A stretch of DNA of 64,000 nt from Terrilactibacillus laevilacticus (GCF_006517395.1 NZ_VDCY01000001.1:1-64000); one strand, 5' to 3'; numbered from the stretch's first letter, positions 19,071-29,318 are shown. Numbers and translations: made by a program. The notes: generated by a model from the sequence alone, not told the origin.

Positions 19071-19108
19071 AACAAGGGTCCATAGAAATAGCTGGCCCTT
19101 GTTTTTTT
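19071..19108 (+). terminator. Intrinsic terminator of yhaX
   Basis: AACAAGGG/CCCTTGTT stem followed by T's, just after the stop codon. Confidence 0.88.
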
Positions 19109-19594
19109 GCGGTTTAAAATGAATCATTAAAATTAATCTGAGGAAATAACACACGGTACATGATGAAAATGTCTAATGCTGAATCTGGACCACCAAATAG
19201 GCTTGATAGTGCTACAAGTTAGTTATGAATGGTGTGCTGTCCCTTTTAGTTTCCCTCAAATATCATTGGTTGAATAAGTCTCCACATTGTGATCACTAAT
19301 ACTTCCCCATTAAGACGTATTTTTATATAGGAGAAGGTCCATAAATTTTAGTTGATGTGAAAACTTAGGTTATTCGAATAGTAAAATTTGATCTACCTGG
19401 TGTAATGATGACGTTAGCCCTAAGAGTCCCTATAATGGGTATAAGTACTTTTATTATTTTCATTTAGACTCCCATCTTGTCCATATCTCGATCTATTAAC
19501 ATATTTCTACTTTATAATAGCGGATGTAGTCCTGATAAAAGTCTTATCCCATAAAAAAATTTAATTGATTAATATCAATAGAAAGGAACATTCA
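19109..19594. other. Non-coding stretch without recognised content
   Basis: I see no convincing gene, RNA family or repeat here. A 32-codon minus-strand reading frame (19365-19463) starts with MKIIKVLIPIIGTL, but it has only a weak ribosome binding site and no recognised homologue. Confidence 0.5.
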
Positions 19595-20242
19595 TTGAAT
19601 ACAAAAGACATTATTAAAGAAGCTGAATTATATGTTCAAAATGAATTAAAAAAGGATAACACGGGTCATGATTGGTGGCATATTGATCGAGTAAGAAATA
19701 TGGCCAAGCGAATCGCTGAGGAAGAGCAAGCCAATCTTTTTATTTGTGAATTGGCTTCTCTTCTCCATGATATAGCCGATGAAAAATTGAATACCAGTGA
19801 GGCAGTGGGGATACAGAAAGTCGATCATTGGCTAATCAATCATCATATCGACGAAGAAACGAAAGAACACATCCTGATGATCATCACGCAGATGTCCTTC
19901 AAAGGTGGAAACAGACCACCTATGACGAGCCTTGAAGGAAAAGTCGTTCAAGATGCAGATCGATTGGATGCCATGGGAGCTATAGGGATTGCAAGAGCTT
20001 TAACCTTTGGAGGTGCTAAAAGTAGAGTTGTATACGATCCATCTATACAGCCTCGTAATGAATTAAACGAAATCAATTATCGATCAAATGATCAGACAAC
20101 CTTGAATCACTTTTATGAAAAACTATTTAAATTGAAAGATCGAATGAACACACGTTTAGGTAAACAAATAGCTATAAAGCGTCATGAACGTTTACAAGAA
20201 TTTGTCAATCAATTTCTTGAGGAATGGCATGGCTTAAGTTAA
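19595..20242 (+). CDS. HD-domain phosphohydrolase, YpgQ-like
   Basis: A 215-residue HD hydrolase. The metal site is readable as H in GHDWWHIDRV, HD in SLLHDIADEK and D in VQDADRLDAMG. The pattern resembles YpgQ of B. subtilis, reported as a pyrophosphohydrolase of dNTPs, and the E. coli YedJ group. The start is TTG at 19595 with AAAGGA seven bases upstream; an in-frame TTG ten codons earlier has no ribosome binding site. It stands alone ahead of the yhaON pair, with no operon link visible. The substrate is unproven. Confidence 0.82.
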   Translation: MNTKDIIKEAELYVQNELKKDNTGHDWWHIDRVRNMAKRIAEEEQANLFICELASLLHDIADEKLNTSEAVGIQKVDHWLINHHIDEETKEHILMIITQMSFKGGNRPPMTSLEGKVVQDADRLDAMGAIGIARALTFGGAKSRVVYDPSIQPRNELNEINYRSNDQTTLNHFYEKLFKLKDRMNTRLGKQIAIKRHERLQEFVNQFLEEWHGLS

Positions 20243-20418
20243 CGGGATAATAGTAAAAATTAAGGTTGATAGACTGCTTTCGGATTAAATTCGATAAAAT
20301 AGTCTATGCTTTAACTAGGTTAAAAATAAAAAAATATATAAAACTTTCAATAGGAACGTGTGATCGTCTTTTTGTTATGCTAAAATAAAGAAAATCGAAC
20401 GAAAAGGAGGTTTTCGAC

Positions 20419-21633
20419 ATGATTCGGTTTATTCACACGGCAGATCTTCATCTAGATCGTCCATTTGTTGGTCTCTCTCATTTACCAGATAAAATTTATC
20501 ATAGAATGAGAGAAAGTACATTTACAGCTTTCGATACGATCATTAAGAAAGCGATTGAAACAAAAGTGGATTTTATTATTATAGCTGGAGATATATTTGA
20601 TGGCAGTCATCGTAGTTTTAAAGCCCAGAATCGGTTTATTTTAGGAATGAGAAAACTGCATCAAGCTGGAATTCATGTCTATCTTTCTTACGGTAATCAT
20701 GATCATTTGAATGATGATTGGAATCGTCTGTCTTTTCCAGGTAATGTCCATGTATTTCCTCCTGAAGTGAAGAAATTCACTTATAGTAAAGCAGAAGACA
20801 TCCGTTGTGATCTTTATGGTTTTAGCTATAAAGAAAAACATATACCCAATAATATGGTCCCTTTTTACCCTGAAAAAAAGGACTCTCATTATCATATTGG
20901 CATACTTCACGGAGCAGAAATAGAACCATCTAGTGAGAATCATTATGCCCCTTTTTCAAAATCCGAACTTATTGATTTACACTATGATTACTGGGCTTTA
21001 GGACATATTCATAAAAGAGAGAAGATATCCCTAGATCATGACATTTGGTATCCTGGCAACATTCAAGGCCTGTCCAAAAAGGAAATTGGAATTAAGGGAG
21101 CTTCATTGGTTGAAATGGATCATACACGTGTTCATACGTCCTTTTTTCCAACATCAGATGTTATTTGGAATCAAGAAATCTTAAATATAGAGCGTATAGA
21201 AACAATGGACCGTGTCATCCGGCAAATTGAACAATTGAAGGATGAAAAACGAAGTCAAAATAACGGGACTCTTTTAACTCTATATATAGAAGGATCTACA
21301 TCTCTGCTACAGGGAAGAGATGCGGATGAGAAAATCGAAGAGTTACTCGAGTCTGTTCGAGATGAAGAAGAGGAACGAGATGACTTTGTTTGGATCGTAT
21401 CCATTATAAATCAAACAGAGCCAATGTGGGATATAGATGAATTGAAGCAAAATAATTACTTTATAGGGGATGTCCTAAAAGAGGTTGATTCTACTAATAT
21501 GGAATCCGCTTTATCGATTCTCTATGATCACCATTTAGGTAAGCGGTATTTGGGTAACCTAACGGATGAAGTCAGTCATAGTATCAAACGTGAGGCAGAG
21601 AAATTAATCGTACAAGCACTATATAAAGGTTAG
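20419..21633 (+). CDS. yhaO: YhaO, SbcD-like metallophosphoesterase
   Basis: A 404-residue nuclease of the calcineurin-like phosphoesterase family, related to SbcD/Mre11. The phosphoesterase motifs occur in order: HTADLHLDRP (I, residues 6-15), IIAGDIFDG (II, near 55), YGNHDH (III, near 93), and the late GHIHKRE (V, near 196). It is followed 24 bases later by yhaN, which encodes the SbcC/Rad50-like partner, so the two likely form a DNA-end processing complex. ATG follows AAAAGGAGG. In B. subtilis yhaM is the next gene; here it is displaced by cssRS. Confidence 0.92.
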   Translation: MIRFIHTADLHLDRPFVGLSHLPDKIYHRMRESTFTAFDTIIKKAIETKVDFIIIAGDIFDGSHRSFKAQNRFILGMRKLHQAGIHVYLSYGNHDHLNDDWNRLSFPGNVHVFPPEVKKFTYSKAEDIRCDLYGFSYKEKHIPNNMVPFYPEKKDSHYHIGILHGAEIEPSSENHYAPFSKSELIDLHYDYWALGHIHKREKISLDHDIWYPGNIQGLSKKEIGIKGASLVEMDHTRVHTSFFPTSDVIWNQEILNIERIETMDRVIRQIEQLKDEKRSQNNGTLLTLYIEGSTSLLQGRDADEKIEELLESVRDEEEERDDFVWIVSIINQTEPMWDIDELKQNNYFIGDVLKEVDSTNMESALSILYDHHLGKRYLGNLTDEVSHSIKREAEKLIVQALYKG

Positions 21634-21657
21634 ATCATAGATAAGGAGTGGGAAACG

Positions 21658-24636
21658 ATGAAAATAAGGGAAATTCAAATTCAACAGTTTGGACAATTTG
21701 ATCATAAAATATATCAATTCCCAAGCCATCCTTTCCTTATTATTTATGGACCCAATGAGGCTGGAAAATCAACGCTTTTTGAGTTTATAAAAGCCGTCTT
21801 GTTTGGGTTCCCATCAAAAAATCATCTCTCAAATTATTTAATAGGTAAAGATATTAATAAGCTTGGTGGTTCTCTAAAAATCGAAACACAAGAAGGTATT
21901 AGGACCTATACAAGAAATTATAAAACCAATGAGTTTGTAAAAACTTACATAGAGCAAATTGGACATGAATTAGAAGAAATACCTGGATTTAAAGGTGTTG
22001 ATCGAACTTTTTTTGAATCTATCTTTTGTTTTAATTTAGATGGCCTGAAAGATTTACATCGATTAAAACCTGAAGACTTGAATCAATTTTTATTTAATGC
22101 TGGAATGATGGGCAGCACGGAGTTATCCGAATTAGAACAAAAATTATCTAAGAAACGAGATGAACTATATAAACGTGCTGGAAGGAAACCAGAGATAAAT
22201 CAACTATTAATCGAAAGACACCATAAAGAACAACAACGTAAACAATTAGAAAAAAGCAGAAAAACGTTTATTGAACTTCAAGACAGGATAAAGACGGCGA
22301 GGGAAAACCAAGCAAATCTGAAGACCGATAAACGCCAAATTTACATTCGTTTAGAGGAATATAAGCTTTCTAAAACAGTTCAGCCATTACTTGTATCCTA
22401 CCATTATTTAAAGAATGAAGAAAAGATTTATCAACCTAAGCACCCTTTCCCGGAACAAGGTATTGAACGATTTGAAAAATGGAAAACAAAATTCGTGGCT
22501 TTTGAAGGTGAATGTGCGGAAATTAATGAGAAGATAAAGCAATTAAATATAGAGATGAACACAATTAAGATAAATGATTCTCTTTTATCGATGGAGGGAA
22601 GGATTGTAACGCTTTTGAAATCCACCCCAAAATATGAGCATGCTTGTGAGCAAATTTCCAACCTGAACGAAAGTATCACTGATGAGAAACAGCAGATTGA
22701 AGAAAATCTCCGCATTCTTGGTCCAGATTGGTCACTTGATCGAATTCGTCAAGTGAATACGAATCTAGAAACAAAGCAAGACATGAAACGGTTACTTCAT
22801 GAAAGAAATAGGGCAATAGAAGATGTAGCATATTATGAAAAAATCGTTGCTCAGAGATCCGAAGAGTTACAGCAGATTAAACATCGGATCGAACAAGGAA
22901 AAAGTCAACTGCTTCACTCAACAGAACGGGAAACGATGGAAAAAGAAATACAGCGCATCAAAAATGATCAAGAACTGCTAAAAGAAAAAGAATGGCTGGA
23001 ACAAAACAGTCAAATTCTCCAAAACGATCAACAGAAAGGATTAAAGAAGAAAGGTTCGATTAAGGCTAGTTTAGGCATTTTTTTATCTTTAATCGGTGGG
23101 GGCATTCTTTTTCTATTTGATCATGTTCTAGGCATGGTGGCTTTAGTCCTTGGGATAATTTTTAGCAGCTTTTTTTTGATGAAAAAGTCATCAAATAAAA
23201 AAGATGAAAATGATAGAATAACACAAAGAATAAATGAGATTATAGACATTTTAAATGAAAAACCAGAGACCAAAACAAGTTACGAAGAACTAAATCATAA
23301 GCTCGAAAAAGATCGGCAACTTGCCATGATGCAAGAGATGGAACAAAAACAATATGAAATGGTTAAAAAGAAATATGACGATTCCCTTTTTAAACTCAAT
23401 CAAGCGATGAACACAGTTGATAAAGCTGACCATGCGTTTAAAGAATGGCTCAAGAATCAAGGATTCCCATCCATCCCGTTAAGTCTTATTGATGAAAGTT
23501 TTCAAGTGATTCAAGAAACCCAAAAAGCCTTGAATCGGATCAGCTACTTAAAGATGAAAATAGATCAAAGAATGCAGGAGAAAAAGGCATATGAAGATAC
23601 AAAAGACGAGGTCTTTAACAGTCTAGAGTTACATCCAGATACTGAACAACTTGAACAAAAACTGAAGGTAGAAAAGGAAAAGAAAGATAGATTAAATAAC
23701 TACCAACAACAATATCACCTCTTCATGCAGCAGCAGAAAAGCTTAAAAGAAAAAATGTTAACCTACCAAAAAGAATGTCAGTATCTGTTAGAACTTGCTT
23801 GTGTTGAAGATGAAGAAAACTTTCGTTTGGAAGCAAAAAGGCATGATAAATATCGTGAACTACAGAAAAAAATCAGCGAACGCTATGAGCAAATATTGAA
23901 TATTGTTGGAAGCAAAGAAAAAGTGGAAAGATATATAAGCGAGCCCATAGAGAACATTTATGATGCAAAAAAAGAACAAGATGAACTAACCTCATTAGAG
24001 GAAATTGAACGAGAAGAGGAAAGATTAAATCGTCAATTAATTGATGATCAATCCGCTGCACTAAGTCTTGAACAAGATGAAAGATATGATGATGTCACCT
24101 ATGAAATAGCTAGATTAGATGCAAATTTACAGGAGAAAGCGAGAAAGTGGGCCATATATCATTTGGCTTTAACTAGCCTAGACAAGGTGAAAGAAGATTA
24201 CCGAAAGACAAAGTTACCTAAAGTTTTGAGAGCAGCAGAAAAGTATTTTAATAAAATGACAAATCGAACCTACGAAGCAGTATTACTCCATACAGAACGG
24301 GGATTTATTGTACGGGATTCCAAAGGCAATGACTATGAGGTAAGTCAATTGAGCAGAGGTACAAGTGAACAACTGTATTTATCAATTAGACTAGCTTTAG
24401 CCTCGATTGTTGAAACGAAAGAAGCATTACCTATTATTATAGATGATAGTCTAGTCAATTTCGATCAGGACAGACGATCACAAGTCTTATCGGTACTGAC
24501 TGAAGTATCAAAAAAACATCAAGTAATCTTATTTACATGTCATAAGGAATGGCGTCATGAGGTTTCTGAATCTAGCTTTATAACACTCGATTTATCACAA
24601 AAAAAGATTGAAGATCATGTCATCAAAATGATGTGA
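21658..24636 (+). CDS. yhaN: YhaN, SbcC/Rad50-like ATPase
   Basis: A 992-residue SMC/Rad50-type ATPase. Walker A is GPNEAGKST (K37) in the N-terminal half domain; long coiled coils fill residues 170-850; the ABC signature is VSQLSRGTSEQLYLSIRLAL and Walker B is LPIIIDDSLVNFD in the C-terminal half domain. Two hydrophobic segments at about residues 470-508 interrupt the coil where Rad50 has its zinc hook, suggesting membrane anchoring, as in other YhaN proteins. It forms an operon with yhaO. ATG follows AAGGAGTGG. A DNA-break processing role is inferred from the family. Confidence 0.92.
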   Translation: MKIREIQIQQFGQFDHKIYQFPSHPFLIIYGPNEAGKSTLFEFIKAVLFGFPSKNHLSNYLIGKDINKLGGSLKIETQEGIRTYTRNYKTNEFVKTYIEQIGHELEEIPGFKGVDRTFFESIFCFNLDGLKDLHRLKPEDLNQFLFNAGMMGSTELSELEQKLSKKRDELYKRAGRKPEINQLLIERHHKEQQRKQLEKSRKTFIELQDRIKTARENQANLKTDKRQIYIRLEEYKLSKTVQPLLVSYHYLKNEEKIYQPKHPFPEQGIERFEKWKTKFVAFEGECAEINEKIKQLNIEMNTIKINDSLLSMEGRIVTLLKSTPKYEHACEQISNLNESITDEKQQIEENLRILGPDWSLDRIRQVNTNLETKQDMKRLLHERNRAIEDVAYYEKIVAQRSEELQQIKHRIEQGKSQLLHSTERETMEKEIQRIKNDQELLKEKEWLEQNSQILQNDQQKGLKKKGSIKASLGIFLSLIGGGILFLFDHVLGMVALVLGIIFSSFFLMKKSSNKKDENDRITQRINEIIDILNEKPETKTSYEELNHKLEKDRQLAMMQEMEQKQYEMVKKKYDDSLFKLNQAMNTVDKADHAFKEWLKNQGFPSIPLSLIDESFQVIQETQKALNRISYLKMKIDQRMQEKKAYEDTKDEVFNSLELHPDTEQLEQKLKVEKEKKDRLNNYQQQYHLFMQQQKSLKEKMLTYQKECQYLLELACVEDEENFRLEAKRHDKYRELQKKISERYEQILNIVGSKEKVERYISEPIENIYDAKKEQDELTSLEEIEREEERLNRQLIDDQSAALSLEQDERYDDVTYEIARLDANLQEKARKWAIYHLALTSLDKVKEDYRKTKLPKVLRAAEKYFNKMTNRTYEAVLLHTERGFIVRDSKGNDYEVSQLSRGTSEQLYLSIRLALASIVETKEALPIIIDDSLVNFDQDRRSQVLSVLTEVSKKHQVILFTCHKEWRHEVSESSFITLDLSQKKIEDHVIKMM

Positions 24637-24805
24637 ATAATAGACTAAATAGAGGGATTAGATTTTACCATGTTATAATGACAACGATTCAGCTTGACAT
24701 AGAGTTTACCTAGTATGTTAGATATTTTTAACTCAATTAATATTAATTTAAGAATCATAGGTTATGATATAACTTGGAAAAGATCTTTTTTAGGATGTGA
24801 TAAAA

Positions 24806-25483
24806 ATGAATCAAATGACTTTTAAAATTAATTTAGTAGAAGACGAAGAAAAACTGTCTTCTATTTTAAAGGCCTATATGATAAAGGAAGGATGGGAAGT
24901 TTCAGTCTTTCATACGGCAGAAGAAGCGATAAAATACTTACACAACGGTGTCCATCTTTGGATTCTTGATATTATGCTACCAGGCATGTCAGGTTATGAT
25001 CTTATAAAGAAAATTAAAGAAAACCATTCAGATCAACCTGTCATTTTTATTTCAGCACGAGATCAAGATTTAGATAAAATCATCGGTTTAGAAATGGGAA
25101 GCGATGATTATTTAACCAAACCTTTTTTACCAAAAGAACTTGTGATACGTGCAAAGAAATTGCTTCATCGGGTGTATGGACAAGGTATCCGTTCCAATAC
25201 CATTATAATATCGAAATATACGATTGATATTCATAAACGGAAAGTGTTTGATGACGATGATGAGCTTATTGAACTGACCTCGAAAGAATTTGACGTTCTC
25301 TTATTTTTGGTTGAAAATATTAACGTTTCTAAATCAAGACAAGATATTTTACATGAAGTCTGGGGAAAAGATTATGTCGGTTCTGATCGAGCCGTTGATG
25401 ATGTTATCAGACGTATCAGAAGAAAATTATGCAGACTCTCATTAGAAACCGTCTATGGGGCGGGGTATCGGGTCGTGTCATAA
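24806..25483 (+). CDS. cssR: CssR, secretion-stress response regulator (OmpR family)
   Basis: A 225-residue response regulator: receiver domain residues 1-120 with acidic pocket EDE, phosphoacceptor D55 in HLWILDIMLPG and the TKPF lysine near 105, then a winged-helix DNA-binding domain with LTSKEFDVLLFL and DRAVDDVIRRIRRK. Phrases such as HLWILDIMLPG, VIFISARD and KPFLPKELVIR coincide with B. subtilis CssR, which activates htrA and htrB when misfolded proteins accumulate at the membrane. The start is ATG at 24806 because the earlier GTG at 24797 touches the ribosome binding site. The cssS start codon follows its stop directly. Confidence 0.88.
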   Translation: MNQMTFKINLVEDEEKLSSILKAYMIKEGWEVSVFHTAEEAIKYLHNGVHLWILDIMLPGMSGYDLIKKIKENHSDQPVIFISARDQDLDKIIGLEMGSDDYLTKPFLPKELVIRAKKLLHRVYGQGIRSNTIIISKYTIDIHKRKVFDDDDELIELTSKEFDVLLFLVENINVSKSRQDILHEVWGKDYVGSDRAVDDVIRRIRRKLCRLSLETVYGAGYRVVS

Positions 25484-26821
25484 ATGAAATGGACCATTAC
25501 ACTTTCACAAAGGATATGGATATCTTTTGCGATTCTTATTGTTCTTATTGGTTTAATTATTGCCATTGTTTACCCATTTTATATTCAAGAAACGCTGATA
25601 GACGATACCTTCTACACGATTGAACAAGAACAGTGGAATATTCTACATCATCAAAATCCGAATAATTATTCAGGAAATCCAGAGCTGGAAGGCAGTGAGA
25701 ATCAGCCAACCACGCGAACAATTTTAAACCGTGTTGTCCTCGAAGATGCCGAGATTCCTAAAAATGATTCAGTATTAAAAACGATGATGCTTCAAGCGAA
25801 AGATCAAAAAAGGGCAAGTAAACGATATCAATTAACCTTAAAGGGCACAACTCTTTTCTATGTCATTAGAAAAATAGAAGTCAATACGGAGAGTGGGTAC
25901 CTCATTTCGTATACATGGGACACGTACACCCAGCGCATGATGCATAAATTATGGTCTAGACTATTGTTTATTTTTATATTAGCAGGCATCTTCAGTTTGT
26001 TTATTGCCGCTTGGCTTGCCCGTTATTTAAAACGTCCACTAAATATTCTAGGACGACGTTTTGACGAAATCGCGCATTTTAATTGGCAAAAGCCTTTTGA
26101 GTGGAAAAACAATGATGAGTTTGGTCAGCTGTCTGCCCAATTTGAACGGATGCGTGTCAACTTATTGCGATATGATGAATCCCAAAAACATTTCTTGCAG
26201 CAAGCTTCACATGAACTTAAGACCCCAATTATGATTATCCAAAGTTATGCACAATCTGCAAAAGATGGTATCTATCCACAAGGTGATTTAGATGATACGA
26301 TGGATGTCATTATCAACGAAGCTTCTCAAATGGAGAAAAGAGTAAGGAAACTTATCTATTATGCGAAAGTCGATTCTTTAAGAGAAAAAGCACCTGTTTT
26401 TACGCGAGTTGTTTTTGGTGATCTTGCGAATGAATTAAAAGAGCGCTTCGCTACACAACGTCCCTCTGTAACGATACATGTTGAGGGCGGACAGAATGAG
26501 TGGTATGTAGACGAAGAACAATGGAGGATCTTATTAGAAAATCTTCTAGAAAATGCGCTTCGTTATGCAAAAGAAAATGTTTGGCTAACGACAGAAAGCA
26601 CCGATTTATATACTAGACTGATTGTGAAAAATGATGGTCATCCTATTCCTGATGATGAAATGATGAATCTCTTTGAGCCTTTTAGAAAAGGAAAACAAGG
26701 ACAATTTGGGTTAGGATTATCCATCGTCAAACGAATTGTAGATCGACATTCGGGCACCATTTCAATTCAAAATGAACAACCAAATGGGGTTGCTTTTATT
26801 GTTACAATCAGCCATAAATAA
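25484..26821 (+). CDS. cssS: CssS, secretion-stress sensor histidine kinase
   Basis: A 445-residue membrane sensor: TM1 residues 10-32, an extracytoplasmic sensor of about 125 residues, TM2 near 160-182, HAMP, then HisKA with H243 in QASHELKTPIM, and an HATPase domain with NLLENALRYA and FGLGLSIVKRI. Local identity to B. subtilis CssS is clear (TYTQ-like sensor end, SYAQSAKDGIYPQGDL, EPFRKGKQGQFGLGLS). It should detect misfolded or over-secreted proteins at the cell surface. ATG abuts the cssR stop without its own good ribosome binding site, implying translational coupling. Confidence 0.9.
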   Translation: MKWTITLSQRIWISFAILIVLIGLIIAIVYPFYIQETLIDDTFYTIEQEQWNILHHQNPNNYSGNPELEGSENQPTTRTILNRVVLEDAEIPKNDSVLKTMMLQAKDQKRASKRYQLTLKGTTLFYVIRKIEVNTESGYLISYTWDTYTQRMMHKLWSRLLFIFILAGIFSLFIAAWLARYLKRPLNILGRRFDEIAHFNWQKPFEWKNNDEFGQLSAQFERMRVNLLRYDESQKHFLQQASHELKTPIMIIQSYAQSAKDGIYPQGDLDDTMDVIINEASQMEKRVRKLIYYAKVDSLREKAPVFTRVVFGDLANELKERFATQRPSVTIHVEGGQNEWYVDEEQWRILLENLLENALRYAKENVWLTTESTDLYTRLIVKNDGHPIPDDEMMNLFEPFRKGKQGQFGLGLSIVKRIVDRHSGTISIQNEQPNGVAFIVTISHK

Positions 26822-26850
26822 ATGAATAAATGGTTAAAAGGCGAAGGTTT

Positions 26851-27070
26851 AAATAAAGTGAAACTTCAATAAGTAGGGTTTTTTCGACGCACAGGATGTG
26901 CTAGTGCAGGCGTTGCGACAGGACGTCGCGTTTTTAGCCTGCGTCATCCCCTACCATTGTAAGCCTGAACCAATCGGGCTTTTACGGCAGTTATCCCCCA
27001 TCTAGGAAACCTCGTTAACACTCATTACCTTGAGGTGGGGGGCTTTTCTAGCCGTTAATGCGAGATAAAT
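26851..27070 (+). repeat. Repeat family B, long copy between cssS and yhaM
   Basis: Begins AATAAAGTGAAACTTCAAT and ends GTTAATGCGAGATAAAT. The head stem is GTAGGG (26873-26878) with CCCTAC (26949-26954), enclosing a module of about 70 bases that starts CGACGCACAGGATGTGCTAG. In the second half CCCCCAT faces GTGGGGG. The repeat ends about 5 bases before the yhaM ribosome binding site, so yhaM expression must come from a promoter inside it or by read-through. Confidence 0.9.
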
Positions 27071-27092
27071 AAAATAGAGGAGGAATCATGCG

Positions 27093-28064
27093 GTGAGCGG
27101 AATTATTTCATTTAATGAAGGAGAAAAGGTGAATCAATTTGTTCTTATAAAATCTGTCACTAAAGGAACGACGTCAACGGGGAAACCGTTTCTAACCTTA
27201 ATCCTGCAAGACCGTACGGGTGAAATTGATGCCAAACTTTGGGATTGTTCAGAGCAAGATATTCTTGATTATGTTGCTGACAAAATTGTAAAAATACATG
27301 GTGAAATAACCCTATATCGTGGTAAAAAGCAATTACGCCTTCACGCAATTCGTTTAACGAATGAACAAGACAACATCAAGAAATCCAGTCTTATTATGTC
27401 TGCCCCTGTAAGTATTGAAGACATGGTTGAGAGTATAACAAAATATATATTTGAGATTAAAAATCCTAATATACAGAGATTGACTAGGGCTCTCCTAAAA
27501 AAACATCATGACGCATTTTTTGAATTTCCAGCTGCCGTTCGGAACCATCATGAGTTTATGTCAGGATTAGCCTATCACGTTGTATCAATGCTTAAATTGG
27601 CTGAATCTGTAGCTAATCTATACCCATCTCTAGACACTGATTTACTTTATTCAGGGATCATTCTTCACGATATGGGGAAGGTCATCGAACTTTCAGGACC
27701 AACAGCGACGAGTTATACATTAGAAGGTAAACTTCTAGGGCATATAACGATCATGGTCAATGAAATTGGCGATATGGCAAGACAACTAGAACTTGATGGA
27801 GAAGAGATTGTTATTCTACAACATATCGTCTTAAGTCATCACTCGAAGGCAGAGTGGGGAAGCCCCAAACCGCCTTTTATTAAAGAGGCAGAGATTATTC
27901 ACATGTTAGATAATTTAGATGCTAAAATGAATATGATGGATCGCGCTCTTGAAAAAGTAAAGCCAGGTGAATTTACAGAGCGATTGTTTGCACTAGATCA
28001 ACGTGCTCTTTACCGCCCGAAGACCGTTTCTAAAAGTAATCAAATGCAACCGGAAAAGAATTGA
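27093..28064 (+). CDS. yhaM: YhaM, 3'-5' exoribonuclease
   Basis: A 323-residue nuclease with an N-terminal OB-fold ([16 protein letters not shown] near residues 36-51) and a C-terminal HD domain ([16 protein letters not shown] near 152 and IILHDMGKV near 188), exactly the YhaM arrangement. It degrades single-stranded RNA and DNA from the 3' end in RNA turnover. The start is GTG at 27093, nine bases after GGAGG; an ATG five bases earlier is out of frame. It lies downstream of a family B repeat and is followed by yhaL, as in B. subtilis. Confidence 0.94.
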   Translation: MSGIISFNEGEKVNQFVLIKSVTKGTTSTGKPFLTLILQDRTGEIDAKLWDCSEQDILDYVADKIVKIHGEITLYRGKKQLRLHAIRLTNEQDNIKKSSLIMSAPVSIEDMVESITKYIFEIKNPNIQRLTRALLKKHHDAFFEFPAAVRNHHEFMSGLAYHVVSMLKLAESVANLYPSLDTDLLYSGIILHDMGKVIELSGPTATSYTLEGKLLGHITIMVNEIGDMARQLELDGEEIVILQHIVLSHHSKAEWGSPKPPFIKEAEIIHMLDNLDAKMNMMDRALEKVKPGEFTERLFALDQRALYRPKTVSKSNQMQPEKN

Positions 28065-28130
28065 CAAGCTATCATAATCTGGTTCTCTAAGGCATATAGT
28101 AGAGTAATAATTAATATGGAGGGACTACTG

Positions 28131-28424
28131 ATGAAACGGACAAAACGGTCACTATTCTTGATTGGGGTTATTTTGACTCTATTCGTTTTACAGCAATTTC
28201 ATCTCCTTGGACCTGTGATAGTGCAAATCGAAAATCTACCATGGTGGGGGATTATGGTTGTTTTAGGAATATTATTTAGTGGGTATCAAGCCTTTACTTT
28301 ATCACGAAAAGATAAAGCAAACGATGATAAATGGGTTGAAGAGCAAGGGAATGTCTATATCAAAAGAATGGAAATGGAAAAAGCCAAACGTCAAGCGAAA
28401 GAAACAACGGATGCTATTCATTAA
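28131..28424 (+). CDS. yhaL: Sporulation YhaL-family membrane protein
   Basis: A 97-residue small membrane protein. Two hydrophobic segments (residues 8-26 and 37-56) are followed by a charged helical tail, WVEEQGNVYIKRMEMEKAKR, which matches the YhaL family of sporulation proteins. B. subtilis YhaL has only one membrane segment, so the first may be an extension. The start is ATG at 28131, seven bases after GGAGGG; the in-frame ATG at 28116 overlaps that site. It follows yhaM by 66 bases in the conserved order. Confidence 0.85.
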   Translation: MKRTKRSLFLIGVILTLFVLQQFHLLGPVIVQIENLPWWGIMVVLGILFSGYQAFTLSRKDKANDDKWVEEQGNVYIKRMEMEKAKRQAKETTDAIH

Positions 28425-28440
28425 ATAGTATCCGTTTTTC
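28406..28440 (+). terminator. Intrinsic terminator of yhaL
   Basis: AACGGATGCTATT pairs with AATAGTATCCGTT, followed by T's; the stem includes the stop codon of yhaL. Confidence 0.9.
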
Positions 28441-28592
28441 GTATTTGGCTATGTTAATAATCTGGGTGTTTTGGTTAACTTTTATATTAGATGAAATAAA
28501 GGATACATAAGGGTGCAAGAGACTTTACATCAATTAGAAGAAAGAGAATAATAGACTCATATGAGCAATTAATGAAAAGAGGAGAGAATCTA

Positions 28593-29141
28593 GTGAGTCA
28601 TATATTAATTATTAATGGATATCAAACTTATGGTGATCCTAAGGGAAAACTAAATGAAACATTAGCAGATGAAATGGAACACATATTAAAGGAAAAGCAT
28701 GAAATAAAACGAACCAATATTGATAAAGGATATAGCATTAGTGAAGAGCAAGAGAAGTTTGTTTGGGCAGATACGATTATTTTTCAAACTCCAGTATATT
28801 GGTTCAATGTACCTGGATTATTGAAGACGTATATTGATGAAGTATATAAACATGGAATTTTCTTCTCAGGGCCTAGTGAATATGGCCGCGGAGGTTTATT
28901 TAAAGACAAATATTATATGTTATCAACTACATGGAATGCCCCGGTCGAAGCGTTCCAAAAAGAAACGGCCTTTCTAGGTGGGAACACAGTTGATGACATT
29001 TTCTTAGGATTTCACAAAACTCAAGAGTTTGTAGGTTTGAAAAAGCTAGAAACATTCACGGTACATGATGTTGTTCATCGTCCACAAATTGAGATTTACT
29101 TAAAGCAATTGAGAAATCATTTAGAAGCCACAATAAAGTGA
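28593..29141 (+). CDS. NAD(P)H-dependent quinone reductase, MdaB/NQO type
   Basis: A 182-residue flavodoxin-like FAD/FMN oxidoreductase of the NQO1/MdaB/KefF group. The flavin loop is NGYQTYGDPKGKLNETL near the N-terminus, and the TPVYWFNVPGLLKTYIDEVY segment near residue 70 is diagnostic. Two-electron reduction of quinones, and so protection from redox cycling, is the family role; the natural substrate is unknown. The start is GTG at 28593, seven bases after AGAGGAGAG; the ATG at 28572 precedes that site. The last codons (ATAAAGTGA) are also the head of a family B repeat. Confidence 0.85.
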   Translation: MSHILIINGYQTYGDPKGKLNETLADEMEHILKEKHEIKRTNIDKGYSISEEQEKFVWADTIIFQTPVYWFNVPGLLKTYIDEVYKHGIFFSGPSEYGRGGLFKDKYYMLSTTWNAPVEAFQKETAFLGGNTVDDIFLGFHKTQEFVGLKKLETFTVHDVVHRPQIEIYLKQLRNHLEATIK

Positions 29142-29318
29142 ATGAGGTGGGGGTCTTTCGACGCACAGGATGGGCTAGTGCAGGCGTTGCGACAGGACGC
29201 CTGGTTTTTAGCCTGCGTCATCCCCCACTGATGGAAAGCCTGAACCAATCGGACCTTTACGGGCAGTTGATCCCACGCCAATCTTCTTTGATTCTCAGAA
29301 TCTTAAGGTAGGATAAAA
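29132..29318 (+). repeat. Repeat family B copy at the stop of the quinone reductase
   Basis: Head ATAAAGTGAATGAGGTGGGG supplies the TGA stop; GTGGGGG pairs with CCCCCAC beyond a module beginning CGACGCACAGGATGGGC. CTGAACCAATCGGACCTTTA follows, and the tail decays after TTAAGGTAGGATAAA. Confidence 0.88.

Noticed and set aside
19365-19463. A 32-codon minus-strand frame beginning MKIIKVLIPIIGTL
   Set aside because: Only a weak ribosome binding site, no family match, and no conserved context; could be a real small gene but cannot be supported.
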